From Sphingomonas leidyi (GTDB lineage Bacteria; Pseudomonadota; Alphaproteobacteria; Sphingomonadales; Sphingomonadaceae), in contig NZ_JAASQV010000002.1 in NCBI RefSeq assembly GCF_011761945.1, positions 1 through 64,000 of the forward strand: a stretch of 64,000 nt of DNA, given 5' to 3'. A model generated the notes under the pieces. That model had not been told where the DNA came from. It saw nothing but the letters and a program-made list of their open reading frames with translations, and did not search any database. A program made the position numbers and the translations under genes. Shown one piece after another: positions 26,712-35,405 of the stretch. Position 1 is the first letter of the stretch. Each line of letters begins with the position of its first letter.

Positions 26712-28247
26712 ATGCGTCGTCATCTGTTGCTCGCCACTTCGCTGCTACTGCCGTCCTTCGCGCACGCCGCCGACTGGTACGAAGGCAGCTCCAAGCATTT
26801 CATCGTCTATTCGGAAGGCTCGCCCGAGCAGGTCACGGCGGCGACCGAGTCGCTCGAGCGCTTCGACCAGGCGCTGCGGACGATCACCGGCACGCCGGAC
26901 AAACCGCTCAGCCCGAACCTGCGCGTCACCGTGTTCTTGCTCGACGACGTCGCGGCGATCCAGAAGCTCTCGGGCAACCACTCCATCGCCGGCTATTACC
27001 AGGCGCGCGCGTCCGGCCCGATGGCGTTCTCGCCGCGCAAGACCAGCGGCACGCTCGATGCGCGCTCGATCCTGCAGCATGAATATGGCCACAGCTTCAT
27101 GTTCTCCAGCTGGCCGAGCGCGGTGTTCGCCAAATGGTTCGTGGAGGGCTTCGCCGAATTCGTCGGCACCGCCTATTACCGGAACGACGGCACCATGACG
27201 TTCGGCGCGCCGCCCGAGACGCGCAAATACGGCATCAACCAGGCCAACCAGATCCCGGCAAGCCAGATGCTGATGCTCAACCCGGGCAAGCTCGACGGCC
27301 TGCAGACCCACATCCTCTATGGCCGCGGCTGGCTGCTGACGCATTATGCGCTGCTCGGCGGCCACGGCAAGGAACTGGCCGACTACATCACGCTGAGCAA
27401 CGAGGGGAAGACCGCCGAGGCGGGCCGGGCCTTCGGGAATCCGAGCGACCTCGACTACAGGCTCAACCGCTACATCTCGGGCAAGACGCTGCCGCTGCTG
27501 CGCCTTTCCAAGGAACAGGTCGTCGTCGGCAAGGTCACGCTGCGCAAGCTGGGCGTCGGCGAGGTCGCCACCCTGCCGGCGCGGATGCGCTCGAGCAGCG
27601 GGGTGACCACGGAGACCGCGCCCGAAGTCGCCGAGCTCGCGCGCCGGCTGGCCGCCCCCTATCCCACCGACGCCGCGGCGCAGAACGAGCTGGCCGAAGC
27701 CGAGTTCGACGCCAAGAACTATGCCGCCGCCGAAGCGGCCGCCGATCGCGCGCTGGCCGCCGATCCCAAGTCGATCCACGCCCTGCTCTACAAGGGCATG
27801 GCGCAGATGGAGGCCGCCAAGGCCGCCGGCGACACCAATCCCGAGCGCTGGAAGGCGATCCGCGGCTTTTTCCTCAAGGCGAACAAGCTCGACACCGATT
27901 ATCCCCAGCCGCTGGTGCTGTTCTACGAGAGCTTCGCCGCGGCCAAGCAGGCGCCGACCCCCAATGCGAAGAACGGATTGCTCGGCGCCTATGTGCTGGC
28001 GCCGTTCGATACCGGCCTGCGCGTCACGGCGGGCAAGGTGCTGCTCGAGATGAACGATGCCAAGGCCGCGCGCGTCGCCTTCGAGCCGGTGGCCTATAGC
28101 CCGCACGCGCCGGCCGACAATGTCGCGCTGAAGGTCCTCGCCGCGCTCGACGAAAAGGGAACCGAAGGCGCGCTCGCCGTGCTCGCCGAGGCCGACGCCA
28201 AGGCGAAGAAGGCTGCCGAGGACGCGGAGAAGAAGAAAAAGGGCTGA
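26712..28247 (+). CDS. Exported HEXXH metalloprotease-like protein with TPR repeats
   Basis: A 511-residue protein with signal peptide (ending AHAA). A peptidase-MA-type domain carries H123-E124-Y-G-H127 and a downstream VEGFAEF at about 142-150, giving a gluzincin zinc set with Glu145 as third ligand. After about residue 300 come TPR-like helices (DAAAQNELAEAEFDAKNYAAAEAAADRAL) and a Lys/Glu-rich tail. Proteolytic activity is inferred from the motif. It stands alone on the plus strand, 91 bases after priA. Confidence 0.75.
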   Translation: MRRHLLLATSLLLPSFAHAADWYEGSSKHFIVYSEGSPEQVTAATESLERFDQALRTITGTPDKPLSPNLRVTVFLLDDVAAIQKLSGNHSIAGYYQARASGPMAFSPRKTSGTLDARSILQHEYGHSFMFSSWPSAVFAKWFVEGFAEFVGTAYYRNDGTMTFGAPPETRKYGINQANQIPASQMLMLNPGKLDGLQTHILYGRGWLLTHYALLGGHGKELADYITLSNEGKTAEAGRAFGNPSDLDYRLNRYISGKTLPLLRLSKEQVVVGKVTLRKLGVGEVATLPARMRSSSGVTTETAPEVAELARRLAAPYPTDAAAQNELAEAEFDAKNYAAAEAAADRALAADPKSIHALLYKGMAQMEAAKAAGDTNPERWKAIRGFFLKANKLDTDYPQPLVLFYESFAAAKQAPTPNAKNGLLGAYVLAPFDTGLRVTAGKVLLEMNDAKAARVAFEPVAYSPHAPADNVALKVLAALDEKGTEGALAVLAEADAKAKKAAEDAEKKKKG

Positions 28248-28330
28248 GACCCCGCCATCTCCGCGGGCCCCGGCTTGAACCGCCGGGGCTTTTGCCCGAA
28301 AGCTGCCGGCCAAACGGAGGTTCGGGTTCG

Positions 28331-29872
28331 ATGATGCGTCGGTTGCTTATCGTGGTGGCGCTGCTCTTCGCATGGGCCGCCCCGGCGCATGCCGACGACA
28401 TCTCCGCCTCGGCGCGCGGCGTGGTGCGCATCGTCACCATCGCCGTGGTCGATGACGAAGTGGTCGGCTTCGGCCATGGCAGCGGCTTCGCGGTGGCGCC
28501 CAACCGCGTGGTCACCAATGCCCATGTCGTCGATCTCGCCTCGCGCTATCCCGACAATGTCGTGATCGGCGTCGTCCCTTCGGAGGGCGACAAATCCTAT
28601 CAGGGCAAGGTGATCAAGATCGACCAGGCCCGCGACCTGGCGCTGATCGAGTTCACCGGCGTGCGCCTGCCGCCCCTCACCCTGTTCGGCGGCAGGATCT
28701 CCGATGGCGATTCGCTCGTCGCGCTCGGCTATCCGGGCAATGTCGACATCGCCACGGCGCGCTCGGCGGCGGATTTCATCAAGCCCCAGTCCCCCGTGCG
28801 CTCGCAGGGCGGGTTCGCCGGTCTGCGCCAGCTGAGCGGGGTGAGCGTGCTGCTCCACACCGCCAGCATCGCGCGCGGCAATTCGGGCGGCCCGCTGCTC
28901 GATCGCTGCGGCCGCGTGCTGGGCGTCAATTCGGCGATCACGCACAATGACGAAGGCGATTCGACCTTCGCCTTCGCCATTGCCGGCAGCGAGCTGGCCG
29001 CCTTTCTGGGCGAGGCGAAGCAGCCCTTCGCCACGGTCGACATCCCCTGCACCTCGGTCGAGGAGCAGATGGCGCAGGAACGCAGCGCCGACGAGAAGGC
29101 GCGTCTGGCCGCCGACGAGGCCTCGCGCGCCAATGCCGCCAGGGCCGAGGCCGAGCGCGACGACGCGATAACCCAGGCGCGCAATCGCGCCGAGACCGCG
29201 CGCGAGAACTATATGGCCGGGGCCGCGGTGCTGCTCGTGCTCGGCGCGCTGGCGGTGGGCGGCGCCGGGCTGCTGCTCTCGCGCGAGCGCAAGCGCGAGG
29301 CGATCTGGGTCGCCGCAGGCGGCGGCGTGCTGATGCTGGGCGCGGCCGCCCTGTTCCTCAGCCGCCCAGGCTTCGACGAAGCCACGGTGGTGCCGGTGCC
29401 CAAGGCCGTGGCGGCGGGCACCACGAGCACGGCGGCGCAGGGCAAGCTGGTCTGCACGCTCGTCCCCGAGCGCAGCCGGGTGATCGTCTCCCCGACCGAC
29501 AAGGTCGACCTCGACATCGGTGAGGACGGCTGCATCAACGGCCGCACCCAATATGCCGAGTCGGGAACGCACTGGCAGCGCATCCTGGTGCCGGACCAGG
29601 AAGCCAATGTCTCGGTGCTCGATTTCGACCCGGCGACGGCTACCTACACCAATACGCGCTATCTGCTCTCCTCCGAGCAGATGAAGCAGGCGCGCGCGCT
29701 GCGGAAGGGCGTGCCGCTCAAGGAATGCTCGTCCGACCAGGCCAAGCGCGCCGAGCTGGCAACCCAGCAGCAATCGATCCGCACCGCGCTGCCGCCGGTG
29801 TACAACGAGAAGCTGGTGTACAGATGCTCGGCGTCGGACGGGACGGCGGCGACGACGCCGGCGACCAAATAG
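28331..29872 (+). CDS. Membrane-anchored trypsin-like serine protease
   Basis: A 513-residue protein. After a signal peptide (ending AHA) comes a trypsin/HtrA-type domain with the complete triad H65 (TNAHVV), D102 (ARDLALIEF) and S185 (RGNSGGPL). About residues 245-295 form an Ala/Glu/Arg-rich coiled coil. Two close transmembrane helices (about 297-317 and 326-346) are followed by a 160-residue C-terminal domain with several Cys. No PDZ domain is visible, which distinguishes it from DegP. Substrate unknown. Confidence 0.85.
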   Translation: MMRRLLIVVALLFAWAAPAHADDISASARGVVRIVTIAVVDDEVVGFGHGSGFAVAPNRVVTNAHVVDLASRYPDNVVIGVVPSEGDKSYQGKVIKIDQARDLALIEFTGVRLPPLTLFGGRISDGDSLVALGYPGNVDIATARSAADFIKPQSPVRSQGGFAGLRQLSGVSVLLHTASIARGNSGGPLLDRCGRVLGVNSAITHNDEGDSTFAFAIAGSELAAFLGEAKQPFATVDIPCTSVEEQMAQERSADEKARLAADEASRANAARAEAERDDAITQARNRAETARENYMAGAAVLLVLGALAVGGAGLLLSRERKREAIWVAAGGGVLMLGAAALFLSRPGFDEATVVPVPKAVAAGTTSTAAQGKLVCTLVPERSRVIVSPTDKVDLDIGEDGCINGRTQYAESGTHWQRILVPDQEANVSVLDFDPATATYTNTRYLLSSEQMKQARALRKGVPLKECSSDQAKRAELATQQQSIRTALPPVYNEKLVYRCSASDGTAATTPATK

Positions 29873-30238
29873 GCCCGTTCGCGCCAGGCCGCGCTTCCCA
29901 AGTCGATGGCGCGCCGGATCCTATTTTTGGAGCGGCCGGGCCAGGGCCCGACCGCGCGAGCCAAGCAGGCCGATTCCTGCATTGCAAGCCCGGCTTCCTT
30001 CATCGTCTCCGCCCAACGCGGGAGGACGGGCTTCGCTGAACGAGGTCTCACCCCGGGACGGATCGACATTCGGGCGCGCAATGAGAGCCGGACAGCCCTT
30101 CTTGTTCCCCGGCGAAGGCCGGGGCCCAGTTGCGACATCGTTCGAGGGGTTCGCGTATCTCGATAGCATCCCGATACTGGGCCCGGCCTTCGCCGGGGAG
30201 CCGCCTGGGACCGCCAGTCCCGTAAATGTCGATCGGCC
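29873..30238. other. Intergenic region between the protease and DUF1203 genes
   Basis: This 366-base stretch separates convergent genes and contains no convincing coding region. Its right half holds the dispersed palindromic repeat at 30106-30199. The left part is GC-rich, unstructured sequence with an AT-richer patch around 29919-29926. Confidence 0.7.
30106..30199. repeat. Dispersed palindromic repeat, copy 2
   Basis: Arms 30106-30130 (TCCCCGGCGAAGGCC then GGGGCCCAGT) and 30176-30199 are reverse complements except for one extra G. The 45-base centre includes TCGTTCGAGGGGTTCGC and CCCGATAC. Both arms and centre match the copy at 17798-17896 in the opposite orientation. It resembles REP/MITE-type intergenic elements of alphaproteobacteria. 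Confidence 0.75.
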
Positions 30239-30706
30239 CTAGCCCCGATCCACGCGCGCCGCGAAGCAGCCGGGCTTGGCATTGTGGACATGGAGATACG
30301 CCACCGCCGGATCCGCGAAGAAGCGCGCGATCAGCGGCTCGAGGTCGCGGCCCTCCACCACATCGGCGTCGGTCATCATGCCGGCATCGTCAAAGGCGCG
30401 GACCGAGAGCAGGCGGATCGCCAATTGCTCCGGCACGGCATTCTCGAAGCGCGCCGGCACCTCGGCGCCCTCGCGCACGAAGATGGCGTGCGCGCTGCGA
30501 TAGGGCGAGGCGACGGGCAGATGCGCATGGTTGAGCAGCAGCACCGTCTCGCCCGGCTCGGCATCGGCGAGCGTCACCCGGCACGGCGCACCGGGCTTCT
30601 TCGCCACGGTCATGCGGACGGCATGCCGCGCCGCCAGCGCCGCATCCGGCGCGCCATAGAGATGGCGGAACGGCGCGGGGTCGATTCCCTGGATCACATA
30701 GTTCAC
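30239..30706 (-). CDS. DUF1203-domain protein
   Basis: A 155-residue soluble protein with the DUF1203 pattern: GIDPAPFRHLYGAPDAALAA, CRVTLADAEPGETVLLLNHA, PYRSAHAIFVREGA and the C-terminal YLHVHNAKPGCFAARV. It starts at GTG 30706, which overlaps the ada stop as GTGA, so it is probably expressed with the alkylation-response gene. The biochemical role of DUF1203 is unknown. Confidence 0.88.
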   Translation of the reverse strand: MNYVIQGIDPAPFRHLYGAPDAALAARHAVRMTVAKKPGAPCRVTLADAEPGETVLLLNHAHLPVASPYRSAHAIFVREGAEVPARFENAVPEQLAIRLLSVRAFDDAGMMTDADVVEGRDLEPLIARFFADPAVAYLHVHNAKPGCFAARVDRG

Positions 30707-31743
30707 TGGCCGGCGCCCTCGCGCTTCAGCAGCGCCTTCTTGCGGTCCACGCCATAGGCATAGCCGCCCATGCTGCCGTCCGAGCGCAGCGCGCGGTGGC
30801 AGGGGATGATCACCGGTACGTGATTGGTGCCGCAGGCCGTGCCCGCGGCACGCACCGCGCCGGGGCTGCCGGCGGCGGCGGCGAGCTGGGCATAGCTGCG
30901 CGTCTCGCCCGGCGGGATCGCGCGCAATGCCTGCCACACCGCTTCCTGAAAGGCGGTGCCCCGCACGTCGAGCGGCAGATCGGTGTCGCGCCCCGGGCTT
31001 TCCACTTCGGCGACCACGCGCGCGGCGAGTGCCGCCAGCGCCGCGCCGCCCTGGACGATCTCCGCCGCCGGGAAGCGCCGGGTCAGGTCGAAGGCATCCT
31101 CCTCGAAGGCGACGCGGCACAGGCCCTTGTCGGTCGCTGCGATCAGCAGCGGGCCCAGGCTGGTCTCGGCGACGGTCCAGCGGATCGTCACCCCCGCGCC
31201 GCCGCGCTTCCACACGCTGGGGCTCATGCCGAGCCGAGCATTGGCGGTCTCGTAGAAGCGGCTCGGCGCGGAGTAGCCCGCCTCGTAGATCGCGCCGGTC
31301 ACGCTCTCTTCGCCCGACAGCGCCTCGGCGGCGCGCTTCGCCTTGAGCCCGCGGGCATAGGCAGCGGGCGTCACGCCGGTGGCGCGCTTGAACAGCCGGT
31401 GGAAATGGTGCGGCGCATAGCCGACCGCGGCGGCGATCCCGTCGAGCGAGACATTCTCCTCCGCCGCCTCGATCAGCGCCACTGCCTTCGCCACTGCGAT
31501 CCGGTCGCGGCCGACTTCGTCGGGCTTGCAGCGCAGGCAGGCGCGATAGCCGGCGGCGCGGGCGGCATCGGCATCGTCGAAGAACTCGACATGCTCGCGC
31601 TTCGGCCGGCGTGCCGGGCAAGTCGGCTTGCAATAGATGCGCGTGGTGGTCACCGCGACGATCAACCGCCCGTCAAAGGCGCGATCGCGCGCTTCGAAGG
31701 CGGCCCAGGCCGCGTCTTCGGAGAGGGAGAGTGCGTAGGTCAT
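30703..31743 (-). CDS. ada: Bifunctional AraC-type regulator / O6-methylguanine-DNA methyltransferase Ada
   Basis: A 346-residue protein with all three Ada parts. The N-terminal zinc domain has C38, C42, C69 and C72, the same numbers as E. coli, where C38 accepts methyl groups from phosphotriesters. An AraC-type HTH occupies about 80-180. The C-terminal methyltransferase has IPCHR with acceptor C315. It repairs alkylated DNA and activates the adaptive response. ATG 31743 aligns with known starts. Confidence 0.95.
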   Translation of the reverse strand: MTYALSLSEDAAWAAFEARDRAFDGRLIVAVTTTRIYCKPTCPARRPKREHVEFFDDADAARAAGYRACLRCKPDEVGRDRIAVAKAVALIEAAEENVSLDGIAAAVGYAPHHFHRLFKRATGVTPAAYARGLKAKRAAEALSGEESVTGAIYEAGYSAPSRFYETANARLGMSPSVWKRGGAGVTIRWTVAETSLGPLLIAATDKGLCRVAFEEDAFDLTRRFPAAEIVQGGAALAALAARVVAEVESPGRDTDLPLDVRGTAFQEAVWQALRAIPPGETRSYAQLAAAAGSPGAVRAAGTACGTNHVPVIIPCHRALRSDGSMGGYAYGVDRKKALLKREGAGQ

Positions 31744-31870
31744 GGAAGCGATATAGGCCCGGGGCGGACGGGCCACATCCCGGCAATTGCGATCAAACCA
31801 GACGCCCCAGCCCTCCGGCCGTGACGATTACTCAGACAAAATCTCTTGCCCTCCCCCGCCAAACCCGCCA

Positions 31871-31886
31871 CCGTTAGCGCTAACGG
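31871..31886. promoter_or_regulatory. LacI-family operator
   Basis: CCGTTAGCGCTAACGG is a perfect 16-bp palindrome with the GCGC centre typical of LacI/GalR-family sites; the GTTAGCGCTA core resembles xylose-regulon operators of Caulobacter. It lies 32 bases before the transporter start. No LacI-type gene is in the window, so the regulator would be encoded elsewhere. Confidence 0.65.
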
Positions 31887-31918
31887 GCGCGTGTTCCGAC
31901 GTCCGCACGGGAGAGGCC

Positions 31919-33169
31919 ATGTCCTTCTGGCGACGCACGCGCGCCCTGCGCTGGTGGATCATCGGCATCGTGATGCTGGGCACGATCGTGAACTATCTCA
32001 CGCGCTCCACCCTCGCGGTCGCCGCGCCCGTGTTCATGCCCGACCTCGGCATCGACGAGCATCAATATTCGTGGATCACCGCCGCCTTCCAGGCCGGCGT
32101 GATGCTGCAGCCGGTGGTGGGCTATATCCTCGATACGATCGGCCTGCGCACAGGCCTTGCCGTCTTCGCCAGCTGCTGGGGCGTGCTGACCATGGCGCAT
32201 GGCCTCGCCTTCAACTGGCAGATGCTGTTCGGCCTGCGCGGCGCGCTGGGCTTTGCCGAGGGCACCTCGCACACCGGCGGGCTGAAGGTCGTCTCCGAAT
32301 GGTTTCCGGCGCGCGAGCGCGGCCTGGCGGGCGGCATCTACAATCTCGGCGCCTCGGCCGGATCGGCGCTGGCGGCGCCGCTCGTCGCCTGGTCGATCTG
32401 GATGTGGAACTGGCGGGCGGCCTTCGTGATCGCCGGTGCGCTCGCCCTGTTCTGGGTGCTGCTCTGGCTGCGCTTCTATCGCCCGCCCGCCGAGCATCCC
32501 GAGATCGGCGAGGAGGAGCGCGCCCATATCCTGGCCGGGCAGGAGCAGCACATCCAGGCGGCGGGGGCGCGGCCCTCGATCCTGTCGATCCTGCGCCAGC
32601 GCAATTTCTGGGGCATCGCCATCCCGCGCTTCCTGGCCGATCCGACCTGGGGCACGCTCACCTTCTGGCTGCCGCTCTATCTGGTGAAGGTCCGCCATTT
32701 CGACCTGGCCGAGATCGCCGTCTCCGCCTTCCTGCCCTTCGTCGCCGCCGATCTGGGCTGCCTGTTCGGGCCGGCGGTGGTGCTGTGGCTCCAGCGCCGC
32801 GGCATCGACCTGATCGATGCGCGCCGCTGGACCTTCACTCTGGGCGCAGTGCTGATGACGGGCATGTTGTTCGTCGGCACGGTGGAGAGCGCCTGGGCGG
32901 CGGTCGCGCTGCTTTCGCTCGGCGGCTTCGCGCATCAGACGCTCTCGGTCACCGTGATCACCATGGCGAGCGACCTGTTCCGCCGCGACGAGCTGGGCAC
33001 CGTCGCCGGCCTGGGCGGCACCTGCGCCAATGCCTCGATCCTGATCTTCTCGCTGCTGATGGGCAGCCTGGTCGCCTCGATCGGCTATACCCCCTTCTTC
33101 ATCGCGCTCGGACTGCTCGATCTCGTCGCGGCGGCCGTGCTCTGGACCCTGGTGCGCAAGCCCGCATGA
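31919..33169 (+). CDS. MFS sugar/sugar-acid transporter (ACS family, ExuT-like)
   Basis: A 416-residue, 12-helix major facilitator protein. The N-terminal RWWIIGIVMLGTIVNYLTRSTLAVAAP matches hexuronate/anion:cation symporters, and the loop EWFPARERGLAGGIYNLGASAG is the family signature. It overlaps the xylosidase gene by ATGA, so it probably imports xylose, xylo-oligosaccharides or glucuronate-type products. It sits behind a perfect LacI-type palindrome. Confidence 0.85.
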   Translation: MSFWRRTRALRWWIIGIVMLGTIVNYLTRSTLAVAAPVFMPDLGIDEHQYSWITAAFQAGVMLQPVVGYILDTIGLRTGLAVFASCWGVLTMAHGLAFNWQMLFGLRGALGFAEGTSHTGGLKVVSEWFPARERGLAGGIYNLGASAGSALAAPLVAWSIWMWNWRAAFVIAGALALFWVLLWLRFYRPPAEHPEIGEEERAHILAGQEQHIQAAGARPSILSILRQRNFWGIAIPRFLADPTWGTLTFWLPLYLVKVRHFDLAEIAVSAFLPFVAADLGCLFGPAVVLWLQRRGIDLIDARRWTFTLGAVLMTGMLFVGTVESAWAAVALLSLGGFAHQTLSVTVITMASDLFRRDELGTVAGLGGTCANASILIFSLLMGSLVASIGYTPFFIALGLLDLVAAAVLWTLVRKPA

Positions 33170-34785
33170 CCCGCAATCCCATCCTGCCCGGTTTCAATCC
33201 CGACCCGTCGATCGTCCGGGTGGGCGACGACTATTACATCGCCACATCCACCTTCGAGTGGTTTCCCGGCGTGCAGATCCACCACAGCCGCGACCTGGCG
33301 AACTGGGAGCTGGTCGCCCGGCCGCTCGTCCGCGCCCGCCAGCTCGACATGCGCGGCGATCCGGACGGATGCGGCGTGTGGGCGCCGTGCCTTTCGCATG
33401 ACGGCGCGCGCTTCCACCTGATCTACACCGATGTGAAGCGCTATGGCCGCACCACGGTGGGCGGCGCTTCGGGCGCCAGCCTGCGCGACTTCCACAATTA
33501 TCTCGTCACCTGCGAGACGATCGCGGGGGAATGGTCCGATCCGATCCACCTGAACAGCAGCGGCTTCGATCCCTCGCTCTTCCATGACGAGGATGGGCGG
33601 AAATGGCTGCTCAACATGCTCTGGGACCATCGGCCGGGCCGCAACCGCTTCGCCGGGATCGTGCTGCAGGAATATTCGCCGGCGGAGCGGCGCCTGATCG
33701 GCGAGCGACTCAATATCTTCCCCGGTACCGCGCTGGGACTCACCGAGGCACCGCATCTCTACAGGCGCGACGGCTGGTATCATCTCCTCACCGCCGAGGG
33801 CGGCACCGGCTGGAACCATGCGGTGACCATGGCGCGCTCGCGCAGCCTGACCGGCCCCTATGAGCTCCACCCCGACATCCACATCCTCTCCAGCCGCACC
33901 CGGCCCGACGCGCCGCTCCAGCGCGCCGGCCATGCCGATCTGGTCGAGACGCCGGCGGGCGAACCCTGGCTGGTCTATCTCTGCGGCCGGCCGCTCCCCA
34001 ATCGCGGGCGGTGCGTGCTGGGCCGCGAGACGGCGATCCAGCCGATGCGCTGGGGCGAGGACGGCTGGCTCTACACCCTCGGCGAACCCGGCCTGCCGAT
34101 GCGGGACGTGCCCGGCCCCGAAGGCCGCAGGCCCGCCGATACCCGCGCCGATTTCGACGATCCGGCCCTGCCGATCGACTTCCAATGGCTGCGCACGCCC
34201 GAGCCGGAGGCGATCCTCAGCCTGGGCGCCCGCCCCGGCCATCTGCGGCTATATGGCCGGGAATCGATCGGCAGCCTGTTCACCCAGGCCCTGGTCGCGC
34301 GGCGGCAACAGGCCTTCTGCTATTCGGCTTCGTGCCTGCTGGAGTTCGCGCCGCGCCATTTCCAGCAGGCGGCCGGGCTGGTCGCCTATTACAATGCGTC
34401 CAAGTTCCACTATCTCCACGTCTCGCACGACGAGGAGGTCGGCCGTCATCTCCGAGTGATGTCGGCGCTGCCCGATTCGCCCCAGGCCGATGCGTTCACC
34501 GCGCCGGTCGCCATCCCCGAAGGCCCGGTCGAGCTGCGGGCCGAAGTCGATTACGAGCGGTTGCGCTTCGCCTGGCGCGTGCCGAGCGGCGACTGGCAAT
34601 GGCTGGCCGAACAGTTCGACGCCTCGATCCTGTCCGACGAAGCGAGTGCGCCCGGCCTGCCCAACTTCACCGGCGCCTTCGTGGGGATGGCCTGCCAGGA
34701 CCTGTCCGGCGCGGGCCTCCCCGCCGATTTCGACTGGTTCGCCTATCGCGAGCGGGACTTCAGTCCTCGCGGGTCGGCCGCCTGA
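33166..34785 (+). CDS. GH43 family beta-xylosidase
   Basis: A 539-residue glycoside hydrolase, predicted cytoplasmic because no signal peptide is seen. The five-bladed propeller carries general base D13 (FNPDPSIVR), pKa-tuning D135 (SGFDPSLFHDEDG) and general acid E194 (GLTEAPHLY). A C-terminal concanavalin-like GH43_C2 domain (about 330-530) is typical of XynB-type beta-xylosidases. ATG 33166 overlaps the transporter stop. It likely releases xylose from imported xylo-oligosaccharides; arabinofuranosidase activity is an alternative. Confidence 0.9.
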   Translation: MTRNPILPGFNPDPSIVRVGDDYYIATSTFEWFPGVQIHHSRDLANWELVARPLVRARQLDMRGDPDGCGVWAPCLSHDGARFHLIYTDVKRYGRTTVGGASGASLRDFHNYLVTCETIAGEWSDPIHLNSSGFDPSLFHDEDGRKWLLNMLWDHRPGRNRFAGIVLQEYSPAERRLIGERLNIFPGTALGLTEAPHLYRRDGWYHLLTAEGGTGWNHAVTMARSRSLTGPYELHPDIHILSSRTRPDAPLQRAGHADLVETPAGEPWLVYLCGRPLPNRGRCVLGRETAIQPMRWGEDGWLYTLGEPGLPMRDVPGPEGRRPADTRADFDDPALPIDFQWLRTPEPEAILSLGARPGHLRLYGRESIGSLFTQALVARRQQAFCYSASCLLEFAPRHFQQAAGLVAYYNASKFHYLHVSHDEEVGRHLRVMSALPDSPQADAFTAPVAIPEGPVELRAEVDYERLRFAWRVPSGDWQWLAEQFDASILSDEASAPGLPNFTGAFVGMACQDLSGAGLPADFDWFAYRERDFSPRGSAA

Positions 34786-35194
34786 TCAGCCGGCGCAGCG
34801 GCGGGATCGTCGGCTTCGCATGCGCCTTGCCCGTGCCGAACCGCGCGGCGAGCGCGGCCGAGAGATCGGCGAGCACATGCTCCTGGCCGCGAAAGGCGTG
34901 CGCGATCTCTTCCTCGGTCAACGCCTTCATGAAGGCGCAGCCATAAGTGTTGCCCGAGCGGCGCACCACCTTGGCGGCGCGCGATCCGGCACCCGAAAGG
35001 CCGAGCGAGACGAGCGTGCCTTCCGGCAGATCGAGCTCCGAAGTGAAGCGGAAGCCCGTGCGCGAGAAATCCTCGACCTGCACGTCGATCGGCCCGCCAT
35101 CCGGCGTGCGCAATGTCGAGGGCGAATCCGTGTCGAACCGGATCGCACCGCGGCGGTCGATGTCTCCGAGGATCTCAAGCTTGGCGACGAGCAA
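34760..35194 (-). CDS. PilZ-domain protein (predicted c-di-GMP binding)
   Basis: With a TTG start at 35194 this is a 144-residue protein. It carries the c-di-GMP signature: RxxxR at residues 15-19 (DRRGAIRF) and DxSxxG at 42-47 (DFSRTG), followed by the barrel segment GSRAAKVVRRSGNTYGCAF. No in-frame ATG lies close; longer readings add a Pro/Gly-rich head that looks non-coding. The 3' end overlaps the convergent xylosidase gene by 26 bases. Confidence 0.78.
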   Translation of the reverse strand: MLVAKLEILGDIDRRGAIRFDTDSPSTLRTPDGGPIDVQVEDFSRTGFRFTSELDLPEGTLVSLGLSGAGSRAAKVVRRSGNTYGCAFMKALTEEEIAHAFRGQEHVLADLSAALAARFGTGKAHAKPTIPPLRRLIRRPTRED

Positions 35195-35405
35195 TTTGGG
35201 GCTCCATGGTTGGCGCCTCGAGCCTAGCGGGCGATGCGTTAACGAGTGCTTTGCGGAAGCGTTCACCGGCGTTAATTTCACCTGCGCAACGGCAAGGCCC
35301 GCGCCCCGCCATTTCGTCGCATGAAACTCCGTCCCGGTCGCAGTCCCGATTGGCGCCGCCGCCGCGCTCCGTCCTCCCTGCGCACGCACCGGACGAGGAT
35401 GGAAC

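Noticed and set aside
31846..33165. Upstream in-frame extension of the GH43 gene through the transporter
   Set aside because: The GH43 fold starts exactly at ATG 33166, which overlaps the transporter stop; the upstream part is a shadow of the transporter.
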